A stretch of 64,000 nt of DNA from Fen-1135 sp963705275. GTDB taxonomy: Bacteria > Desulfobacterota > Syntrophia > Syntrophales > UBA2185. The stretch spans positions 2,170,001-2,234,000 of the forward strand of contig OY970063.1 in NCBI GenBank assembly GCA_963705275.1. Reading direction: 5' to 3'. The translations under genes were made by a program, and so were the position numbers. Positions 7,749-15,648 of this stretch are shown piece by piece (the first letter of the stretch is position 1; each line of letters starts with the position of its first letter). The notes under the pieces were generated by a model. The model was not told the DNA's origin, made no database searches, and worked only from the letters and a program-made list of their open reading frames with translations.

Positions 7749-8177
7749 TCAGGTAATTCCCAGGAGCTGGATTTCGAAAATCAAATCCTTCCCCGCCAGC
7801 GGATGGTTCCCGTCAAATGTAACGCTTGTATCAGATACGCCACTTACGCTAACTTCGATGACTTGTCCATCATCACGGCGGAATTGCAGTAGTTGACCGA
7901 CACTTGGCTGAAAGTCTTTAGGAAGCTTATCCCGCTCGAAGACAACCACCATCTCTTCGAGATGCGATCCGTAGGCCTTATCGGTTGTGATTCTGGAAGT
8001 CTTCGTTTCTCCCACCTGCATCCCGATAACGGTATCTTCAAAACCGGGAATGACTTGCCCCGCGCCGATTTTGAATTCCAGAGGATCACAATCCAGGGAG
8101 GAATCGAAGACTGAGCCATCATCAAATGATCCCTTATAATGAACCTTCACGCTATCGCCTATGCCCGCCTTTTTCAT
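7749..8177 (-). CDS. FKBP-type peptidyl-prolyl isomerase, SlyD-like
   Basis: This 142-residue protein has the two-part SlyD layout. An FKBP domain is formed by KVHYKGSFDDGSVFDSS, GAGQVIPGFEDTVIGMQVGE and the C-terminal strand GKDLIFEIQLLGI. The insert-in-flap chaperone domain lies between, at about residues 70-120. It catalyses cis/trans isomerisation of Xaa-Pro bonds and acts as a folding helper in the cytosol. The His/Cys-rich nickel-binding tail of E. coli SlyD is absent, so a metal-storage role is unlikely. Same-strand neighbours are the cold-shock gene and the patatin gene, but gaps over 160 bp argue for separate transcription. Confidence 0.93.
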   Translation of the reverse strand: MKKAGIGDSVKVHYKGSFDDGSVFDSSLDCDPLEFKIGAGQVIPGFEDTVIGMQVGETKTSRITTDKAYGSHLEEMVVVFERDKLPKDFQPSVGQLLQFRRDDGQVIEVSVSGVSDTSVTFDGNHPLAGKDLIFEIQLLGIT

Positions 8178-8343
8178 TCGTCAATTCCTTTCCTTTTTTG
8201 AGTAAGCCCTTCGATCAGGGAAGAAGCGCGTCACAGATCCGAGTATAAGACTGTATGACGCAGGGGAGGCTATACATCGCATGGAAGGAGGCCCACCTGC
8301 AGCTCCGCTTTTCAGATGGTGATTAAATATCACGAGGCATTTG

Positions 8344-9237
8344 CTATTTGATGCTGCTTTCCTGTCCCATTCTGGAAATGACCTGGTTAATAGCAGGCAG
8401 GGCACTCAGTGTTGCCTTCTCCCCCTCGAGGATGGCTTCATGTCTTTTGGAAAAATCTGCCGCTCCTATGTGGCCCACATTGGGTCTTATTATGACATCT
8501 GCCTTGCCCATTTGCATCTGAGATATCTTGGCGTGCATGATGTCGATTGACTGCAATATCGCTTCTATGGTGCTTCTGGGGGATAAATTTGCCGGACTCG
8601 AGGATATATCGACAGCTATTACGACGTCAGCGCCGTACCTTCTGGCTGCATCAATGGCCAGGGGACTTACGACGCCTCCGTCCACATACGTCCCTTCTGA
8701 AAGTCTCACCGGCCTGAATATGCCGGGAATCGAACAGCTTGCCCGCACCGCAGTTCCCGTGTTGCCCGAACCGAAAACCACTTCTTCACCGGTCTGTATA
8801 TTGGTGGCGACGGCATAAAAAGGTATCTGCAGCTTTTCAATGGGGGTATCCCTTAGCGCCCAGTTCACATAATTCTCCAGTTTTTCCCCTTTGACAAATC
8901 CATTGTCAGGTATCGTCAGGTCAACAATATCGTCCCTTTGAATGGAAAAGGCCATGGTTTGAAGTCTATAGGCATCAAAACCATAAGCGTACAGGCTTCC
9001 TACAAAACTCCCGGCGCTCGTGCCGACTATCATGTGGATAGGGATTTTGTTGGATTCGAGGATTTTAAGTACGCCGATATGCGCAAATCCCCTTGACGCC
9101 CCTGCACCGAGGACCAAGGCGATCTTGGCGGGCTTAGGCGGAGGCGGAAGAATAGGCGGTTTGGGAACACAAGCAAGGGTAGCGAGGATACAGGCTATGA
9201 TAACTATGGATAAGCAGGCAAACTTAATTCTCCTCAT
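8344..9237 (-). CDS. Patatin-like phospholipase lipoprotein (RssA-like)
   Basis: This 297-residue lipoprotein has a hydrophobic signal ending in the lipobox LATLAC with Cys23. A Pro-rich linker (PKPPILPPPPKP) leads into a patatin domain. The catalytic features are all present: oxyanion-hole loop GAGASRGF (44-51), nucleophile elbow GTSAG with Ser74, and Asp186 in DGG. Patatins use a Ser-Asp dyad to hydrolyse acyl esters of lipids. Lipidation predicts attachment to the outer or inner membrane on the periplasmic side. Actual lipid substrate is unknown. It starts MRRIKFACLSIVIIAC and appears to be a single transcription unit. Confidence 0.92.
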   Translation of the reverse strand: MRRIKFACLSIVIIACILATLACVPKPPILPPPPKPAKIALVLGAGASRGFAHIGVLKILESNKIPIHMIVGTSAGSFVGSLYAYGFDAYRLQTMAFSIQRDDIVDLTIPDNGFVKGEKLENYVNWALRDTPIEKLQIPFYAVATNIQTGEEVVFGSGNTGTAVRASCSIPGIFRPVRLSEGTYVDGGVVSPLAIDAARRYGADVVIAVDISSSPANLSPRSTIEAILQSIDIMHAKISQMQMGKADVIIRPNVGHIGAADFSKRHEAILEGEKATLSALPAINQVISRMGQESSIK

Positions 9238-9280
9238 TTGAGATTCCTCAGAGTTATCTCTTTAAGACTGGCTCATCTTC

Positions 9281-9321
9281 AAAATAAAAAAGCCGCCTCA
9301 CCTGCGATCCACAAGACGGCT
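9281..9321 (-). terminator. Intrinsic terminator of the Cache-protein gene
   Basis: A 9-bp stem including G-U pairs (9313-9321 with 9291-9299) is followed on the minus strand by TTTTTTATTTT (9290-9280). It lies 25 bp after the stop codon of the gene ending at 9346. Confidence 0.75.
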
Positions 9322-9345
9322 CTCTTATATTACGATGTACATGTA

Positions 9346-9798
9346 TTATTTGTAATATCCGCAAGCAACAATCACGTCGCCTACTTTCTCAAGGATGGAA
9401 ACCTTGAGCGCCACTTGCTTAGTAACAGGGTTATCCCAATAATACTCAACTTCCCCTTTACCTTTCGTGTTTGCAAGATCAACCATCTTCTTTATGAAAA
9501 GTTGCCCGGTCTTGTCCTGTGTTGCCATCATATCCCTGCCGATTAATTTTTCATTTGCGCCATGAGAAATAACTTTCCCGTTTAAATCCAAGACAAAGAT
9601 GTAAAGATCCTTATTCACAAAGGCACCTTTCTTGTCGTTGAATGCTGCAAATGCTTTGTCCTTACCGTTGGCTTTCAGATAGGTAACCGCTTTTTTCATT
9701 AGTGTCTTTGCCTCGTCTGCAGTTCCAAACTGCCCCTGCGCGTATGCAAAGCTTACTACCAGGAAAACTATCAGGATCGCTGCACATGCCTTTTTCAT
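9346..9798 (-). CDS. Secreted single-Cache-domain protein
   Basis: This 150-residue protein has a clear signal peptide (MKKACAAILIVFLVVSFAYA) and no further membrane segment, so it is probably periplasmic. The mature part is one Cache-type sensor fold. Its typical pieces are AKTLMKKAVTYLKANG, FVLDLNGKVISHGANEKLIGRDMMATQDKTGQLFIKK (split over two strands) and a closing VSILEKVGDVIVACGYYK. Cache domains bind small molecules such as carboxylates. Stand-alone secreted versions are common in Deltaproteobacteria and may act as ligand-binding partners of receptors. The ligand cannot be inferred. It is monocistronic and ends in an intrinsic terminator. Confidence 0.85.
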   Translation of the reverse strand: MKKACAAILIVFLVVSFAYAQGQFGTADEAKTLMKKAVTYLKANGKDKAFAAFNDKKGAFVNKDLYIFVLDLNGKVISHGANEKLIGRDMMATQDKTGQLFIKKMVDLANTKGKGEVEYYWDNPVTKQVALKVSILEKVGDVIVACGYYK

Positions 9799-9965
9799 AA
9801 TGTTCCCTCCAATTTTTATTTTTTACCACTATAAATGAAATCGTGCCGGATGGTCAAATGCTTTTTATAAGTTGCCTGATTTATATATCAATCACCTGCT
9901 TTCTGCACATTAATAGAGCTGTTGCAATTACTTGTTTAGAAATCCGGCAGTATATAGGTGATTCC

Positions 9966-11660
9966 TTACTTAACCGTCAGACCGCTCACCCGGTAATTGA
10001 ATTCATAGTTCATGGCACCGCTCCAATTCTGCTGGAACACGCTCTTATAACGTGTTCCATCGACAGGTCCGACCGGCTTCCCGTATGTATAGAACCAGTT
10101 GACTATAGGACTCCCCGTGAAGCCCAGGGCAATCCAGTAGGAGCCAGGCATAAGGATCGGATTGTCCCGGCTGAAGTCAAAGTCCGACCATCTGTATCCA
10201 GGCTTCAGCGAGAGTTGATCGAGATTAACGAAGTCGCTCGTGGTGATGGGCTGACCGGGCTTTCCCTGATCATCCTGGAAGATGTCAACCCAGAGCAATC
10301 CGTCACCGCCGAACTTATGAAGAGCGAGACCGACTTTCCGGAGTTTTACGGGTTTTCTCAGGACAACGACCTGGGCGTACTGTGTAAGGTTGGTGGTCAC
10401 ATATTCGGCCGTCTCCACGAGGAAATTCCGGGACATCTCAAATTGATTTACCCCCGAGGCTTTCGTCACCCGCGGGAATGCAAAATCCACGTTTTCAGGG
10501 AATTCCAAATTGCCATATACAAACGGCACATCATACTTAAGCTCTTTTTTCTCCTCTTCGGTTATTACCGTCGGAGGCGGCGGTGGTGGGGGCACTTCAA
10601 TGTGTTTGAATTCCGCCTTCACGAGTGGGGAAAGGAGGAGATTCTTGGGGCCATAGGTTTGCCGGTCTCCCTTTACATTGACCTTATCGCTTTTAAAATT
10701 GGCGGCGATACTCTCCTGGAGTTTCGGCCTCTCCGCCTCTCTTGCTTGTGCCCACCGCATAAGCCCGTCATTCTTTGTCTCATTGTTGTCAACGCCGACC
10801 TCTATGCGAAGGTACCGGGTGGACACGAACAGCATGGTATTCTGGGGGTCAAAGGGCACCCAGCCGAGCTCTGGAAACCAGACCTCAACCCATGAATGCC
10901 GGCCCTGTCCCATTTTGAAGGTCAAAGTACCCTTCTGCCAGGCAATATCAAAGGGCTGGTTGAAGGTGACACCGTTGACGATCCGGACAGGTATGCCGAC
11001 AGCCCGGAGTAATGCAGCTGTCAGATGAGAAAAGTTCTGGCAATTACCCTTGCCGGATTCCAACGAATAAACGGCGTCATATCTGGCGGGAGGGGTCACG
11101 TAACGGACGTGATCCACTACCCAGGCGATGACACGCTGCACCGCATCGAACTCTGTCTTGACATTCGACGTAAGCCGGGACGCGAGTTCGCGAATGCGGG
11201 GGTTATTGGACTGCACCTGCTCTGTCGGTTTAAGATAAACCATTAATTCCGGCTTCACCGCTACAGGAGGAAAGGGATCCTGCGTTGCAAGGGCAGGAAG
11301 CTTTGTCTCGCTTTGAGCATTGCAGAAAAGGCGCACATCTATGACGTCCGGAGGTCTTATCCATGTCGCTACGACAATCTGATTGCCTCGCCCGTCAGAG
11401 GTATTCTTTTTTTCTTGCGGTTCAGGGGAAAAAGCGAGACCGAACTCTTTGATCTCCTGACGGGACGTTGGCGATTGGAAGCTCTGGGGCACGACAAAGC
11501 TAAGAACCATCTTCTGGATGCCTCCGCCTGCTGTAATCTGCTCTTGAAGCTCATAGCGGATACTCGACCCCATATCTCCCTTGACTGTATAATTTTCGGC
11601 GGGAGACAAGACAGGCCACAATAAGATTATTCCGAAAATTGCAGTGAACAGCTTCTTCAT
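9966..11660 (-). CDS. Secreted transglutaminase-like protein
   Basis: This 564-residue protein has a signal peptide (to about residue 21) and a transglutaminase core in the middle. The catalytic triad is visible as Cys207 (GKGNCQNFSHLTAALLRAVG), His255 (GRHSWVEVWF) and Asp271 (VPFDPQ). A Pro-rich stretch (EVPPPPPPPTVITEEEKK) near residue 350 precedes a C-terminal beta-rich domain resembling a carbohydrate-binding or jelly-roll fold. Bacterial members are usually peptidases or amidases acting on peptides or cell-wall material rather than cross-linkers. It lies 18 bp downstream of the PK-C-like gene and probably forms an operon with it. Confidence 0.88.
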   Translation of the reverse strand: MKKLFTAIFGIILLWPVLSPAENYTVKGDMGSSIRYELQEQITAGGGIQKMVLSFVVPQSFQSPTSRQEIKEFGLAFSPEPQEKKNTSDGRGNQIVVATWIRPPDVIDVRLFCNAQSETKLPALATQDPFPPVAVKPELMVYLKPTEQVQSNNPRIRELASRLTSNVKTEFDAVQRVIAWVVDHVRYVTPPARYDAVYSLESGKGNCQNFSHLTAALLRAVGIPVRIVNGVTFNQPFDIAWQKGTLTFKMGQGRHSWVEVWFPELGWVPFDPQNTMLFVSTRYLRIEVGVDNNETKNDGLMRWAQAREAERPKLQESIAANFKSDKVNVKGDRQTYGPKNLLLSPLVKAEFKHIEVPPPPPPPTVITEEEKKELKYDVPFVYGNLEFPENVDFAFPRVTKASGVNQFEMSRNFLVETAEYVTTNLTQYAQVVVLRKPVKLRKVGLALHKFGGDGLLWVDIFQDDQGKPGQPITTSDFVNLDQLSLKPGYRWSDFDFSRDNPILMPGSYWIALGFTGSPIVNWFYTYGKPVGPVDGTRYKSVFQQNWSGAMNYEFNYRVSGLTVK

Positions 11661-11678
11661 CGTTTCACTCCTTTCAAA

Positions 11679-12266
11679 TCAAAACACCGCAGGCTTGCAG
11701 ATTATTTCTCTCACTTTCAAATCAAAGAAACGGGCGCTGTTAGCTGGCTTCAGAACCAATGCTGAATCGACGCCTTGAGCGGTTCCTCCTAAGGCTATTA
11801 CGTCTTCGTCAGTTTTTACAAGACCGGCATCTGCAGCCATCAAGGTCACTTCAATGGCGACCTTGACACCCTGACCGAAGACGCGCAGTGTGTGGGCCAT
11901 AATTTCATCTATCTGATAAGTGTCAAGCTTGTTTCTTACGCCACGGCCGACTCCACCGAAGGCGTGCTGGCAGGTAAGAACTTTAACACCTTGAGATTCC
12001 AGTTCCTTTCTGTCCTTTTCGTCCAGTTCCTGAACATCCGGTTTTGCATATCCTGTAACATGGGTAACGACGATGATATTAATGTCTTTGTCAAGAATCT
12101 TCAAGGCTTCAAAGGCAGTTCGCCCGCTGTAAGAGGCGATCAGTATCTTTCTTATGGAAATGTCCTTGGCCCTCTTGGAGACTGCTTCAAGGACTCCTCT
12201 TGTATTTTTCCCTCCTGGTTTATGGAAATAACGGCAGGATATATCACTATAAGATGATTCAGACAT
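11679..12266 (-). CDS. Pyruvate-kinase C-terminal-domain-like protein
   Basis: This 195-residue cytosolic protein resembles the free-standing C-terminal (alpha/beta) domain of pyruvate kinase. The matching pattern is SGRTAFEALKIL near residue 48, IIVVTHVTGY, and the closing DEDVIALGGTAQGVDSALVL. The catalytic barrel of pyruvate kinase is absent, so it cannot make pyruvate by itself. Such stand-alone domains occur in anaerobes and archaea; a role in binding phosphorylated ligands is plausible but unproven. It is the first gene of a probable two-gene unit with the secreted transglutaminase, an odd pairing with no obvious shared pathway. A GGAGGTAAG site precedes the ATG. Confidence 0.75.
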   Translation of the reverse strand: MSESSYSDISCRYFHKPGGKNTRGVLEAVSKRAKDISIRKILIASYSGRTAFEALKILDKDINIIVVTHVTGYAKPDVQELDEKDRKELESQGVKVLTCQHAFGGVGRGVRNKLDTYQIDEIMAHTLRVFGQGVKVAIEVTLMAADAGLVKTDEDVIALGGTAQGVDSALVLKPANSARFFDLKVREIICKPAVF

Positions 12267-12504
12267 GATGACTTACCTCCATAGAAAAATACTTTCCTGG
12301 AAAAGCATCGTTATTACATGCGGAATGACAAAGTAGTATATAGGCAAGCATCATCTGCGTGTCAATCGCAAAGTTGAGCCATCTTCTCCCCTGGTGATCA
12401 TAGACCTCCAAGATGCAAAATATCATTTGACAAAATGGTTTAAGTGTATAGGTTAGTTAAGGATAGACTGTTTAGTAAGGCAGCAAATCTGAAAGGAGCA
12501 TATA

Positions 12505-12816
12505 ATGTTTGAAGTTACGGAAAAAGCGGTTGAGATGATTCAAGACTTCCTCAAAGACAGGAGTGAAGAGCATATTAGGATCATGATAAATGAAGGGGGG
12601 TGATCCGGGCCCTCTCTGGGCATGGCTCTGGATGAGCCAAAAGAGGGCGATGAAACATTCAAAAAAAACGGGTTGACCTTCATAATAAATAAAGAAGTGC
12701 TTGAATTGGCTAAACCGATTGCAGTAGATTTTGTCAGCACACAGCACGGATCCGGTTTCAGGCTGACATCCAGTCTGGACACCGGCAGTTCATGCGGAAA
12801 GTCATGCAGCTGTTAA
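12505..12816 (+). CDS. HesB/IscA-like selenoprotein (in-frame UGA = Sec33)
   Basis: Reading from the ATG at 12505 (AAGGAG 6 nt upstream) the frame meets a TGA at 12601-12603 and continues open for 70 more codons to TAA. Read through, it gives a 103-residue IscA/HesB-like protein: MFEVTEKAVEMIQDFL, then NEGG-Sec-SGPSLGMALDEP, then a Cys-rich end (SSCGKSCSC). The Sec sits exactly where iron-sulfur carriers of the IscA family carry their first ligand Cys, and the flanking GG-x-SGPSLGMALDEP motif is the known signature of HesB-like selenoproteins. A two-part hairpin follows the TGA (12609-12648). Likely role: iron-sulfur cluster binding or transfer, or a redox function. The TPR gene starts 15 bp downstream. 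Automated annotation would miss the N-terminus or call it a pseudogene. Recoding needs selA/B/C/D elsewhere in the genome. Confidence 0.88.
12609..12648 (+). promoter_or_regulatory. SECIS-like hairpin for Sec incorporation
   Basis: An outer 7-bp stem (gccctct 12609-12615 with agagggc 12642-12648) encloses an inner 5-bp stem (ggctc 12624-12628 with gagcc 12634-12638) capped by the 5-nt loop tggat. The loop begins 26 nt after the TGA and has G at its second position. Distance and loop G match the published rules for bacterial SECIS elements (16-37 nt, G in the first two loop positions). Confidence 0.7.
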
Positions 12817-12831
12817 GATAGCAGGGGACTT

Positions 12832-13779
12832 ATGACTGAGGAAAGGAGAGCGGATTATTTCCGTTACCTTGCTGATGAATTTATGAAGGCGAAAAGGTAC
12901 GATGATGCGATCCTCCTTTATCAGAAATTGGTCGAAATGCATCCCGGTGAAGATTCCTTTCTTCTTTCATTAGCCTGGGCCTATCATGACGGCGGTAGGC
13001 TTGATGATGCTGTTCTATGCTTTGAACGCCTCCTCAGCGCTGAACTTGGGCGCAAGGTTTTTACCGGGTTTGCCTTCGATGAGCTCGTAAGGATATTTAA
13101 GGAGGCAGGAGATTATGAGCGCCTTCTTGATATCTGCAAGAGAGCAGTGGCAGCGCAACCGGATGATATAGCGCTTCTTAATGATCTTGGTGATGCCTAT
13201 CTCAAGGCGGGCAAGGCAAGCGAGTCTGTCGGGGTATTTAGAAAAATGGCTGAAATGGAACCGGATGCTTCAGCAACTTACTGCAGCCTCGGGAATGCCC
13301 TCATCCAGGCAGGGGATTTGGACGGCGCAGAGGCAGCATACAGAAGAGCAGCCGAGATCGACCCATCAGAAGCGGGCCCCTTCTATAACAGGCTCGCTCA
13401 TGTATACTTCAATAAGGGGTATGACGAGCGAGCGGAGAGGGCTTTCAGAAAGTGTCTCGAATTCCGAAATGATGATCCCATGTACCACTGCGGCCTCGGC
13501 GATGTTCTTGTGAAGCAGGGAAAAATTGACGACGCCAACGGCGTCTATGAAAAGGCGGTGGCTCTTCATCGCGCTTCAGCCGCGGCTTACTACAACAGGT
13601 TTGGAAATACCCTCGCCCGGGGAAATCACCACAGCCAGGCGGTCGAGGCCTTCAAGAAAGCAATTGCCTCCGATCCCGGCAATCCCTTCTATTATGTCCA
13701 TCTTGCAGACTCATATGCCGCGCTTGGCCTCTCCGCTGCGGCAGAAGAAACTTACCGTCAGGCCGAATCTCTAAAGTGA
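12832..13779 (+). CDS. TPR-repeat protein
   Basis: This 315-residue protein consists almost entirely of tetratricopeptide repeats (about eight), recognisable by the spacing of W/L-G-Y-A-F-A-P residues, for example DDAILLYQKLVEMHPGE and LDGAEAAYRRAAEIDPSE. There is no signal peptide or membrane helix, so it is probably cytosolic. TPR arrays form concave surfaces for protein partners. It begins 15 bp after the HesB-like selenoprotein, with an AGGGGA site, and is very likely co-transcribed with it. A role as a scaffold for that protein is possible but only inferred from position. Confidence 0.9.
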   Translation: MTEERRADYFRYLADEFMKAKRYDDAILLYQKLVEMHPGEDSFLLSLAWAYHDGGRLDDAVLCFERLLSAELGRKVFTGFAFDELVRIFKEAGDYERLLDICKRAVAAQPDDIALLNDLGDAYLKAGKASESVGVFRKMAEMEPDASATYCSLGNALIQAGDLDGAEAAYRRAAEIDPSEAGPFYNRLAHVYFNKGYDERAERAFRKCLEFRNDDPMYHCGLGDVLVKQGKIDDANGVYEKAVALHRASAAAYYNRFGNTLARGNHHSQAVEAFKKAIASDPGNPFYYVHLADSYAALGLSAAAEETYRQAESLK

Positions 13780-13874
13780 CGACTTGATAAGAAGCTCCCC
13801 TCCACCAGAATTTTTCCTGAAAGCGGTGCTTCTTCAAGCGTCTTGAAAAATTTACGGGATTGTAAGAAAGGAAG

Positions 13875-14390
13875 TCAGATCCGCCCTTTCCTTTTCAGGG
13901 CTTCTTTGAAGACGTGGTAAAAGGCTGCATTATCAACAAGGCTGCGCTTGAGAATGGTACCGATATCATCGATGTTCTTCATGTTGATGATAACATTCAC
14001 ACTCTTGTTAAAGGCGATCAAGTTGTCCATAGTGCGGAACCTGCTGCTTAGCAGAGCCACAAAAATCTGTCTCCTCGTGCCTACGTTATAATTGGCGAGG
14101 AAATTGAGTATTATGTTGGCATCGGGGTTTTCCGTGTCGAAATTCTCGTTCAATATAACCACATCATAAATGTGGAACCGCATACTCTTGGTGACATCTC
14201 TTATGGATGCAGGTTCTGTAATCTGGTAACCCATGTCCCTCAGGGCGCCACTGATTTTTTCTCTCGCAACGGGATCCGATTCGCAGACCAATGCCGTTCC
14301 AATGCCCACTTCCACAAAATCGAATGGTTTGTCGGAGGCATCGTATTCGTATGATTCTACTTCATTGAAAAGGGTCTTGTCTTCTTCCAT
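13875..14390 (-). CDS. Degenerate receiver-domain protein in the PilT cluster
   Basis: This 171-residue protein has a CheY-like core starting near residue 31 (GTALVCESDPVAREKISGALRD), preceded by an acidic 30-residue extension. The acidic pocket residues are partly present, but the position of the phospho-accepting Asp at the end of strand 3 reads VVILNENF, with Asn81. It is therefore probably not phosphorylated in the usual way and may act as an adaptor. It follows two PilT-type ATPase genes on the same strand (21-bp gap), suggesting control or scaffolding of pilus retraction. Confidence 0.72.
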   Translation of the reverse strand: MEEDKTLFNEVESYEYDASDKPFDFVEVGIGTALVCESDPVAREKISGALRDMGYQITEPASIRDVTKSMRFHIYDVVILNENFDTENPDANIILNFLANYNVGTRRQIFVALLSSRFRTMDNLIAFNKSVNVIINMKNIDDIGTILKRSLVDNAAFYHVFKEALKRKGRI

Positions 14391-14411
14391 GGGGAATTAT
14401 TCGCCTCCTTC

Positions 14412-15587
14412 TCAGCGTTTCTTGGATTTTCCGTATTGCTTGTCGACTTCTAGCTTGCCCAGGATATCTGTAGTTGCCTGTCCTCTTTGACTCTTTACAG
14501 CATCTATACCCCGGCCCACTTCTCCCTTGTTGGAGGCATAGGCCTTGGCGGTCTCTTCGCTGATAAAACCTTGTCTATAGAGATCAACGATGTAATCATC
14601 GAATGTAATCATGCCAAACGCCCTACCGGCCAGAATGATGTCGCGAAAGGTTTTCCCATCCAATTCGCCGTGCAGGATGGTGTCCCTGACGCGCATATTA
14701 GCACCCATTACCTCGAAAGCCGCAACGCGACCTCCATCCTCTCTAGGCAGAAGTCGCTGACAGACGACCCACCGAACCGTATCGGCGAGGCGTATTCGAA
14801 CCTGGGCTTCCTCTTCCGCATCAAACATGCCCAGGATGCGATTAATGGTCTGTCCTGCGTCAACCGTATGGAGAGTAGTTAAGACCAGATGCCCCGTTTC
14901 TGCGGCGCTGAGGGCTATTTCCACGGTTTCCCTGTCCCTCATCTCGCCGACCAGAATAACCTTGGGCGCCTGCCTGAGAGCGGCTCGAAGTCCGTTGGAA
15001 AACGTGTCAAAATCTGTGCCTAATTCTCTCTGGTTGAAGGTAGCCTTCTTGTGGGGATGTGAATATTCGACAGGGTCTTCCAGGGTGATGATATGAATTG
15101 ATTTCTGTTCATTCATCTCATTCAGTACGGCGGCAAGCGATGTGGTTTTGCCGGTGCCGGTTGCGCCTGTTACGAGGATGATCCCGTTCTGTTCCTGTAC
15201 CATTTTATAAAAGGCGTCCGGAAGATTCAATTCCTTACACGTAGGTATTTTAGATTCCAGCTTCCGAAGGGCAATCGAGTAATTGCTCTTCTGCGAAAAG
15301 ACATTGACTCTGAAGCGCGCCTTTCCCGGCAGTTCGTACGACAGATCGCATGAACCTTCGTTAACAAGAATATCCGTCAGCCTGCGGTCCTGGTTAATAA
15401 GATTTAGGGCAAATATTTCTGTCTGGAAAGGGGTCAGTTTTTGAAAAGGAGGCTCGAACTCCGCCACGGTCAGCACTCCTTCGGTCTCTACTTGGAATGG
15501 CTTGCCTACAGTGATGTTGAGGTCAGAGACGTTCCTCTGAGAATCCAGCATCTTCGTCAGCAGATAATCTATTTCCTGTTTTCTCAT
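14412..15587 (-). CDS. PilT/PilU-type retraction ATPase (second copy)
   Basis: This 391-residue hexameric ATPase belongs to the type II/IV secretion family that powers pilus retraction. Walker A is GATGTGKTT, the Asp box and Walker B are ILVGEMRDRETV, and the His box is GHLVLTTLHT. The start at 15587 is preferred: GAGGG lies 7 nt upstream, whereas 27 extra residues encoded further upstream (from 15668) look unlike protein and overlap the first pilT gene. The C-terminal part (GKLEVDKQYGKSKKR) is longer than in PilT proper and resembles PilU. With the PilT above and the receiver below it forms a three-gene unit. The pilus subunit and assembly genes are not in this window. Confidence 0.93.
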   Translation of the reverse strand: MRKQEIDYLLTKMLDSQRNVSDLNITVGKPFQVETEGVLTVAEFEPPFQKLTPFQTEIFALNLINQDRRLTDILVNEGSCDLSYELPGKARFRVNVFSQKSNYSIALRKLESKIPTCKELNLPDAFYKMVQEQNGIILVTGATGTGKTTSLAAVLNEMNEQKSIHIITLEDPVEYSHPHKKATFNQRELGTDFDTFSNGLRAALRQAPKVILVGEMRDRETVEIALSAAETGHLVLTTLHTVDAGQTINRILGMFDAEEEAQVRIRLADTVRWVVCQRLLPREDGGRVAAFEVMGANMRVRDTILHGELDGKTFRDIILAGRAFGMITFDDYIVDLYRQGFISEETAKAYASNKGEVGRGIDAVKSQRGQATTDILGKLEVDKQYGKSKKR

Positions 15588-15648
15588 AGTTTTTCCCTCG
15601 GCATATACAGTTAAACATCTTACGATACATGTAACCGCAACTGGATTT

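Noticed and set aside
9843..10895. 350-codon plus-strand open frame
   Set aside because: It is entirely antisense to the transglutaminase gene, which has a signal peptide and an intact catalytic triad. The translation has no recognisable domain.
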